Shown here: piece by piece, positions 1 to 5,042 of the stretch
How positions within the stretch are numbered: position 1 is the first letter of the stretch
Layout of the letters: each line of letters starts with the position of its first letter
Source: an uncultured Christensenellaceae bacterium
Lineage (GTDB): Bacteria > Bacillota > Clostridia > Christensenellales > CAG-138
Length of the DNA: 15,075 nucleotides
Assembly (NCBI GenBank): GCA_902475645.1
Contig: CABSAH010000024.1
Span: forward strand, 1-15,075
Direction: 5' to 3'
Made by a program: the position numbers and the translations under genes
Notes under the pieces: generated by a model
The model's database searches: none
What the model saw: the letters and a program-made list of their open reading frames with translations, nothing else
Told to the model about the DNA's origin: nothing

Positions 1-10
1 TGTTTCAACC

Positions 11-60
11 CCTCAGTCGCCTTGCGGCGACAGCTCCCCGTTCGGGGAGCCTTTTCTTTT
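11..60. repeat. Two-hairpin intergenic repeat, terminator-like
   Basis: Two adjacent perfect hairpins are visible. The first has arms GTCGCC (16-21) and GGCGAC (26-31). The second has arms GCTCCCC (33-39) and GGGGAGC (44-50) with loop GTTC, followed by the T-rich run CTTTTCTTTT (51-60). The second hairpin plus T-run could terminate a rightward transcript entering from the left edge. The whole unit, read on the minus strand as a GGGGAGC hairpin, then a GTCGCC hairpin, then GACTGAGGGGTTG, resembles an interspersed intergenic repeat that I recall as abundant in Clostridia genomes. That family assignment rests on memory. Only one copy is present in this window. Confidence 0.55.
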
Positions 61-71
61 GGTTGGGCGAA

Positions 72-97
72 AAAAGCCCCCGTCGAGGGGGGCTTTT
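72..97 (-). terminator. Rho-independent terminator after ygeW
   Basis: The arms AAAAGCCCCC (72-81) and GGGGGCTTTT (88-97) pair perfectly over 10 bases around a 6-base loop. Read leftward, the stem is followed by a U-run (the A-run at 70-75 on the plus strand). It lies about 50 bases beyond the ygeW stop codon, so it closes the leftward regulator-ygeY-ygeW operon. Confidence 0.85.
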
Positions 98-145
98 ACA
101 TACATTATAATATTATCGGACGAAGGGTTCCGCCCCTGCGTCAGA

Positions 146-1339
146 TTAGCCGTTGTGCCTGAGTGTGGCCTTGGCTTCAAGCTCCAGCAGCTTTGCGGCG
201 GGATTTTTGACCTTGGCAAGGAATATCATGGCCGCGATTATGTACGGCTTGAAGCTGGCCTGCTTGTAAAGCGGGTCGCGGTAGCGGTCGAACACGCTTG
301 CGGCAACCTCGCCCGCCTCGCAGGATATGCCGGTTATGTCGGCGGGCAAGCAGTGCAGATACAGCGCGCTGCCGTTCTTGGTAAGCTTCATCATCTCCTC
401 GGTGCATTCCCAATCCTTGTGGTTGGCGTTCTGCGCAAGCAGCCGCTTTTCAAGCGCCTTTATGCCATCAAGGTCGCCGTTGCCGTAAAGCTCCGTGCGC
501 TCCTCCATTGCCTTAAACGGCGCCCAGCTCTTGGGATATACTATGTCCGCATCGCGGAAGGCTTCCTTCATGTCGTGGGAAACGGTCAGGCTGCCGCCGG
601 ATTGAGCGCTCTGCTTTTTGGCAAGCTCCACAACATCGTCCATAACCTCGTATCCTTCCGGATACGCAAGCGATACCTCCATGCCGAAGCGGCTCATAAG
701 GCCGATTACGCCCTGCGGAACGGAAAGGGGCTTGCCGTAGCTTGGGCTGTATGCCCACGTCATGGCAACCTTTTTGCCCTTCAGATTCTCTATGCCGCCG
801 AATTCGTGAATAAGATGCAGCGTATCCGCCATAACCTGGGTGGGGTGGTCAATGTCGCACTGCAAATTGACAAGCGTTGGCTTCTGCTCAAGCACGCCGT
901 CGCGGTGGCCTGCGGTAACGGCGTCCACAACGTTGTGCATATATGTGTTGCCCTTGCCTATGTACATATCGTCGCGTATGCCTATAACGTCCGCCATGAA
1001 GGATATCATGTTGGCTGTTTCGCGCACGGTTTCGCCGTGGGCTATCTGGCTCTTGCCCTCGTCCAAATCCTGCACCTCAAGGCCCAGCAGGTTGCACGCG
1101 GATGCGAAGGAGAAGCGGGTGCGGGTGGAATTATCCCTGAAAAGGCTTATGCCAAGGCCGCTGTCGAATATCTTGGAGGATATGTTGTTCTCCCTCAGGT
1201 GCCTAAGCGCATCCGCAACGGCGAAAACGCCCTTTATTTCGTCAAAGCTCTTTTCCCATGTAAGGAAAAAGTCGCCCTCGTACATTTTGTCCAGCTTCAG
1301 GCTGCTTATAACGTCCGTAAACTGCTTTACGTTGCTCAT
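146..1339 (-). CDS. ygeW: YgeW-type knotted carbamoyltransferase-like protein
   Basis: This is a 397-residue member of the aspartate/ornithine carbamoyltransferase superfamily, and it matches E. coli YgeW closely along its whole length (from memory of that protein). The carbamoyl-phosphate loop STRTR is at residues 71-75, DHPTQ at 164-168 and HCLP at 329-332. The segments around 92-125 and 195-215 are of the YgeW type rather than ArgF or PyrB. The physiological substrate of YgeW is not settled. In urate-degrading clusters it is thought to act on a carbamoylated (ureido) intermediate, perhaps in the phosphorolytic direction to give carbamoyl phosphate, but that role is inference. It is the last gene of a leftward operon, 24 bases after ygeY, with a good AAAGGAG ribosome binding site before the ATG. 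A carbamate kinase partner is not seen in the window. Confidence 0.95.
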   Translation of the reverse strand: MSNVKQFTDVISSLKLDKMYEGDFFLTWEKSFDEIKGVFAVADALRHLRENNISSKIFDSGLGISLFRDNSTRTRFSFASACNLLGLEVQDLDEGKSQIAHGETVRETANMISFMADVIGIRDDMYIGKGNTYMHNVVDAVTAGHRDGVLEQKPTLVNLQCDIDHPTQVMADTLHLIHEFGGIENLKGKKVAMTWAYSPSYGKPLSVPQGVIGLMSRFGMEVSLAYPEGYEVMDDVVELAKKQSAQSGGSLTVSHDMKEAFRDADIVYPKSWAPFKAMEERTELYGNGDLDGIKALEKRLLAQNANHKDWECTEEMMKLTKNGSALYLHCLPADITGISCEAGEVAASVFDRYRDPLYKQASFKPYIIAAMIFLAKVKNPAAKLLELEAKATLRHNG

Positions 1340-1363
1340 TTTCGTCTCCTTTATAATGAAATA

Positions 1364-2725
1364 TTACTTTATGTCGTTATCTGTAAGCGTGGCGCGGAAC
1401 TCCGTTGCGTCCTCGTTCCCCTTGCCCTTATAAAGCCCGGGCACAAGGGCGTATATGGCCGCGCAGTGTACCAAGTCCTCTTTCCATGTAATCTCGTTAG
1501 GGGCGTGCGCCTGGCTCTCCGCGCCCGGCCCGAAGCCCACGCAGGGTATGCCGTAGCGCCCCTGTATGCTCACGCCGTTGGTGGAAAATGTCCATTTGTC
1601 TATCAGCGGCCTTTCGCGCTTTGCCATGGCGGTTTTGTCGTCGCAGCGCTTTTCGCCGTACAGCGCCCTGTGCGCATCGGCCACGGCCTGAACGTGCGGC
1701 GCGGTTTCTTTGTTTATCCATGTCGGGAAATAACATTCGGTTTCGTATATTTCACCCGTCCAGCTCGGGCGGCTGTACATATACATGCTAACCTTTGCGT
1801 TGTGCTTTTTGCATGCGGGCAGGGCCTCGATTTCGCGTATGCAGCTATCCCATGTTTCGCCCGCGGTCATGCGGCGGTCAAGCGATACGGAGCAGCTATC
1901 CGCCACGGCGCAGCGTGAGGGCGAGGTGAAGAAGATCTGGCTGGTGGTAACGGTGCCGCGGCCAAGGAAGCGCGCGTCCGTGTAATGCTCGGGGTTGAAT
2001 TCCGGCTCCAGCATCTTTACAAGGCCCTTTATTTCATATTCGTCGGTGCAGCCGTTTTCGTTAAGCTGCTCCACCTCGCGCAGTATTTCGGCCATCTTAT
2101 ATATTGCATTGTCGCCGCGCTCGGGCGCGCTTCCGTGGCAGCTTACGCCCAGCACGTCCACCCGTATCTCCATCCTGCCCCTGTGCCCGCGGTAAACGCC
2201 GCCGTCGGTAGGCTCGGTTATAACCACAAATTCGGGCGTTATGCCGTCAATATTATGTATGTATTGCCAGCACATGCCGTCGCAGTCCTCCTCCTGCACG
2301 GTTCCTGTAACAAGTATCCTTGTGCCTTCGGGTATAAGGCCAAGGTCTTTCATTAGCTTCGCGCCGTAAACGGAGCTTACTATGCCGCCAAGCTGGTCGC
2401 TTGCGCCGCGCCCGCCTATTTCGGTTTCGTTTTCGTAGCCCTCATAGGGGTCAAACCTCCAGTTGCTCATTTCGCCCAAGCCAACCGTGTCTATATGCGC
2501 ATCGTAGGCTATAAGCCTTTCGCCCTCGCCCATATAGCCCAGCACGTTGCCAAGGCCGTCTATTTCAACCTTGTCGAACCCTACCGCCTTCATCTCCTCG
2601 GCAATTCTGCGTATAACGCCTTCCTCGCCCGAGCTTTCGCCGGGAATCCGTATAAGATCCCTTAAAAAGCGGGTCATTTCCCTTTCGTAGCCCTGTGCGG
2701 CCTTCTTTACAGCGCAGATGTCCAT
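1364..2725 (-). CDS. ygeY: YgeY family selenium metabolism-linked M20 hydrolase
   Basis: This is a 453-residue zinc hydrolase of the M20/ArgE/DapE peptidase-deacylase family, YgeY subgroup. The two-metal site is intact: H77 and D79 in AHID, D110 in ASDQ, E145/E146 in QEED, E171 in TEPTD and H407 in AHAPNE. The segment SCHGSAPERGDNA (195-207) and FTSPSRCAVADSC (266-278) are hallmarks of the subgroup. The protein is about 50 residues longer than E. coli YgeY as I remember it, through inserts near 226-255 and 360-375 and a C-terminal tail. The family is named for co-occurrence with selenium-dependent molybdenum hydroxylases. It probably cleaves an amide or ureido bond in a ring-opened purine product, but the exact substrate is inferred. 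It sits 38 bases after the regulator gene and 24 before ygeW, in one operon. Confidence 0.94.
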   Translation of the reverse strand: MDICAVKKAAQGYEREMTRFLRDLIRIPGESSGEEGVIRRIAEEMKAVGFDKVEIDGLGNVLGYMGEGERLIAYDAHIDTVGLGEMSNWRFDPYEGYENETEIGGRGASDQLGGIVSSVYGAKLMKDLGLIPEGTRILVTGTVQEEDCDGMCWQYIHNIDGITPEFVVITEPTDGGVYRGHRGRMEIRVDVLGVSCHGSAPERGDNAIYKMAEILREVEQLNENGCTDEYEIKGLVKMLEPEFNPEHYTDARFLGRGTVTTSQIFFTSPSRCAVADSCSVSLDRRMTAGETWDSCIREIEALPACKKHNAKVSMYMYSRPSWTGEIYETECYFPTWINKETAPHVQAVADAHRALYGEKRCDDKTAMAKRERPLIDKWTFSTNGVSIQGRYGIPCVGFGPGAESQAHAPNEITWKEDLVHCAAIYALVPGLYKGKGNEDATEFRATLTDNDIK

Positions 2726-2763
2726 CCTTTGTCCTTCCTTTCCTTTTTTATTCTCGCGTTACT

Positions 2764-3402
2764 TTATTCCTTGCTGCCGCTGTCCAAATATGAATACAGC
2801 GTATATTTGCTTATGCCGAAATAATTGCTTATCCTGTCCCCGCTTTTGGTTATAAGCAATGCGCCCGCGTCGTTAAGATAGCGTATTGCGCGCACCTTAT
2901 CGTCCTTATTCATCATTGCAACGGGCTTGCCAACCAGCCGCACGGATTTTTCTATCAGCTCGTCCAGCAGCTCGCTCACGCTTGTGGGTATCTGCGGGGT
3001 TTCCCGCTCGTCCTTATCGTCCGCAATGAATGCATCCACCGCGCTTCGCGCCATCATAAACGGCGTCATATCGTAATTTATCGAAAGTATGCCCTCCGGC
3101 ACTCCGTTTTCATCGTTTATATATACGGTGCTTGATCTAAGCGTTCTTCCGTCGGCCGTCCTTGTGTGGTAGCCCAATTCGTCGTCTATATGCCTGCCCC
3201 TGCGCTTTAATGCTTCAAGCACGACAGGGGAGCTGCCGTCCCCAACGCGGCGGCGCGAAACATGCCCGTTTTCAATGGCGGCAATGGTGCGCTCCGGGTC
3301 GCCCGTGCTCAAATCATGCACCGCTATTTCGCAATTTCCGCCGAACTGCGCGGCCATGGCCTTTGCTATGCGCTTTACAAGGTCAAGCGTTTTATCGTCC
3401 AT
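2764..3402 (-). CDS. YheO-like PAS/HTH transcriptional regulator
   Basis: This 212-residue protein has the two-part layout of YheO/DauR-type regulators. An N-terminal YheO-type PAS-like sensor domain covers about residues 5-115, with CEIAVHDL at 24-31 and GILSINYDMTPF at 104-115. After a charged linker (127-138) comes a C-terminal helix-turn-helix domain, about 140-207, whose likely recognition segment is ISNYFGISKYTLYSYL (191-206). It has no membrane segment and should be cytoplasmic. It is the first gene of the leftward operon and is divergent from ssnA, so the likely job is local control of both operons in response to a purine-related ligand. The ligand and the sign of control are not visible. 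GGAGG lies 12 bases before the ATG, a slightly long spacing. I know of no yge/ygf locus controlled by this family; E. coli has a sigma-54 activator (YgeV) instead. Confidence 0.88.
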   Translation of the reverse strand: MDDKTLDLVKRIAKAMAAQFGGNCEIAVHDLSTGDPERTIAAIENGHVSRRRVGDGSSPVVLEALKRRGRHIDDELGYHTRTADGRTLRSSTVYINDENGVPEGILSINYDMTPFMMARSAVDAFIADDKDERETPQIPTSVSELLDELIEKSVRLVGKPVAMMNKDDKVRAIRYLNDAGALLITKSGDRISNYFGISKYTLYSYLDSGSKE

Positions 3403-3435
3403 CGTAATACACCGCCTCCGTTCAAATGCATTATT

Positions 3436-3463
3436 AGTTTATCATACAATATTGCCGTTGCAA
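3436..3463 (-). promoter_or_regulatory. Candidate promoter of the regulator-ygeY-ygeW operon
   Basis: On the minus strand a -35-like TTGCAA (3458-3463) is separated by 16 bases from TAAACT (3436-3441), with an extended TGA just upstream of the -10. Each box matches the sigma-A consensus at 4 of 6 positions. Transcription would begin near 3429, giving a leader of about 27 bases. Confidence 0.4.
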
Positions 3464-3481
3464 AGGCGATATCAAAATAAA

Positions 3482-3498
3482 TTTTAGTTAATCTAAAA
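3482..3498. promoter_or_regulatory. Inverted repeat TTTTAG-N5-CTAAAA, candidate operator
   Basis: The 6-base arms TTTTAG (3482-3487) and CTAAAA (3493-3498) are perfect inverted copies around 5 bases. The site lies about 20 bases upstream of the predicted -35 box of ssnA and about 20 bases upstream of the predicted -35 of the divergent operon. That is a suitable place for a regulator serving both. It is A/T-rich and could be chance. Confidence 0.35.
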
Positions 3499-3518
3499 GA
3501 AATTTGCTTGTTTTGTTC

Positions 3519-3547
3519 TTGTCATAGCGCCGCATGGATGATATCAT
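3519..3547 (+). promoter_or_regulatory. Predicted sigma-A promoter of the ssnA-ygfK-xdh-deoC operon
   Basis: TTGTCA (3519-3524) and TATCAT (3542-3547) each match consensus at 5 of 6 positions and are separated by exactly 17 bases. The predicted start near 3554 leaves a leader of about 130 bases before the ssnA ATG. The -10 box is embedded in the perfect palindrome ATGATATCAT (3538-3547), so a protein bound there would block transcription. Confidence 0.6.
3538..3547. promoter_or_regulatory. Perfect palindrome ATGATATCAT over the -10 box
   Basis: This 10-base perfect palindrome overlaps the predicted -10 of the rightward operon. A second GATATC core occurs at 3468-3473, near the -35 of the divergent promoter, so one regulator might use both. 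This is a sequence observation only; no consensus site for the YheO family is known to me. Confidence 0.3.
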
Positions 3548-3573
3548 AATAATGTAAGGAAAAATCGATACGG

Positions 3574-3656
3574 AATGCTGTAAGGGAGTGCTTTGCGCGC
3601 GGGCAGAACATTGGGTTTATGCCTTGTTATGCGAGCGCCTTTTTAATATTAAACCC
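3574..3656 (+). promoter_or_regulatory. Structured 5' leader of ssnA mRNA
   Basis: The predicted leader can fold into two abutting stems. Stem 1 pairs AATG-CTG (3574-3580) with CAG-CATT (3604-3612, AA bulge) and contains an inner GTGC/GCGC helix with a TTT loop (3588-3598). Stem 2 begins on the next base: GGGTTTA (3613-3619) with TAAACCC (3650-3656). The ribosome binding site follows 13 bases later. I do not recognise a known riboswitch consensus (purine, molybdenum cofactor or others) in it. Confidence 0.35.
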
Positions 3657-3668
3657 ACATATGATTTT

Positions 3669-3675
3669 AAGGAGG
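3669..3675 (+). promoter_or_regulatory. Ribosome binding site that fixes the ssnA start
   Basis: AAGGAGG stands 8 bases before the ATG at 3684. The reading frame is open further upstream to a GTG at 3588, but the bases before that codon give no usable spacing. The 3684 start also gives the family's normal length of about 443 residues. Confidence 0.85.
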
Positions 3676-3683
3676 ATTTTGGC

Positions 3684-5015
3684 ATGATAATAATCGGAAA
3701 CGGAAAGCTGATAACCCGCAACGCAAACGACCCATATTATGAAAACGGCGCGGTAGTAACGGAAAACGAGCTTATTAAGGACGTTGGCACAACGGCGGAT
3801 ATGCGCCTGAAATATCCGGACGCGGAATTTGTTGACGCAAGGGGCGGCGTTATAATGCCCGCGTTCATAAACGCGCATACGCATATCTATTCCGCCCTTG
3901 CGCGCGGACTAAGCATAGCGGGCTATAACCCCACCAATTTTTACGAGGTGCTGAACGGCATGTGGTGGAAGATAGACCGCAACCTTACCATTGAGGATAC
4001 GCGCCGCAGCGCATACACCACGATAATAGACAGCATAAAGACCGGCTGCACCACGATATTCGATCATCATGCAAGCTTTTGCCAAATAGAGGGCAGCCTT
4101 TTTGCAATAGCGGAGGCGGCAAGGGCGCTGGGCATACGCGCCTGCCTATGCTATGAGGTGAGCGAGCGCGACGGCGAAAGGAAGTGCGACGAATCCATTG
4201 AGGAAAACAGGAATTTTATAGACTATTGCGAGCGCGAAAACGACCCCATGCTGAAGGCCATGTTCGGCGGGCACGCGCTGTTCACGATAGGCGACAGGAC
4301 GTTTGAAAAATGCGTTAAGGCAAACGGCGGGCGCACGGGCTTCCATATCCACGTTTGCGAGGGCATGAACGACGTTTACGATTCCATGAAGAACTACGGC
4401 TGCCGCAGCGTGAACCGCCTGCTGTACAACGGCATTTTGGGCGAAAAGACGCTGCTGGGCCACTGCATACACATAAGCCCCGCGGAAATGGACATAATAC
4501 GCGAAACCGGAACAATGGTTGTGAACAACCCCGAATCGAACATGGGCAATGCCGTGGGCTGCTCCCCCGTGCTGAAGCTTTTTGAAAAGGGCATATTGGT
4601 GGGCCTCGGCACGGATGCATATACGTTTGATATGCTTGAAAGCATGAAGGTTGCCCTGACAATTCAGCGGCACAATGCCGGCATGCCAAACGTAGGCTGG
4701 AACGAGGTTACATCCATGCTGTTTGCCAACAACGCAAAAATAGCCGCAAAGTATTTCCCAAATGAGCTTGGCGTAATAAAGGCGGGCGCAAGCGCGGACG
4801 TTATAGTTATGGACTACAAGCCCTTCACCCCGTTCGGCGCGGATAATATAGACGGGCATATGCTTTTCGGCATGGCGGGCAGGCAGTGCGAAACCACCAT
4901 GTGCGCGGGCAGGCTGCTTATGAAGGACAGGAAGCTGCTGATTGCCGATGAGGAAGCCGAAAACGCAAAAACGCTTGAGGCTTCGGAAAAGCTTTGGCAT
5001 AGGCTTAACGGCTGA
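3684..5015 (+). CDS. ssnA: SsnA-type putative aminohydrolase
   Basis: This is a 443-residue cytoplasmic metal-dependent hydrolase of the amidohydrolase superfamily (guanine deaminase/atrazine chlorohydrolase-like branch). Visible metal and catalytic residues are H65 and H67 in NAHTH, H221/H223 in FHIHVCE, H260 and H263 in GHCIH, and D311 in GLGTDAY. Its length matches E. coli SsnA (about 442). Family members remove an amino group or open a ring on purine-like or triazine-like compounds. Here the substrate is probably a purine or purine breakdown product, by context. It is the first gene of the rightward operon, 27 bases before ygfK. In E. coli ssnA is also adjacent to ygfK, which supports the assignment. 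Confidence 0.94.
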   Translation: MIIIGNGKLITRNANDPYYENGAVVTENELIKDVGTTADMRLKYPDAEFVDARGGVIMPAFINAHTHIYSALARGLSIAGYNPTNFYEVLNGMWWKIDRNLTIEDTRRSAYTTIIDSIKTGCTTIFDHHASFCQIEGSLFAIAEAARALGIRACLCYEVSERDGERKCDESIEENRNFIDYCERENDPMLKAMFGGHALFTIGDRTFEKCVKANGGRTGFHIHVCEGMNDVYDSMKNYGCRSVNRLLYNGILGEKTLLGHCIHISPAEMDIIRETGTMVVNNPESNMGNAVGCSPVLKLFEKGILVGLGTDAYTFDMLESMKVALTIQRHNAGMPNVGWNEVTSMLFANNAKIAAKYFPNELGVIKAGASADVIVMDYKPFTPFGADNIDGHMLFGMAGRQCETTMCAGRLLMKDRKLLIADEEAENAKTLEASEKLWHRLNG

Positions 5016-5042
5016 TGCGACCACGAACAGGAGGAACATAAA

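Noticed and set aside
107..116. Palindrome ATAATATTAT downstream of ygeW
   Set aside because: It is a short A/T-only palindrome between a gene end and a terminator, expected by chance.
59..1918. 619-codon open frame on the plus strand, antisense to ygeW and ygeY
   Set aside because: It crosses two well-supported genes on the other strand and the terminator, and its translation has no recognisable motif. It stays open because the real genes rarely use TTA, CTA and TCA codons.
3588..3683. N-terminal extension of ssnA from a GTG at 3588
   Set aside because: The added 32 residues have no family counterpart, the GTG lacks a properly spaced ribosome binding site, and AAGGAGG points to 3684.
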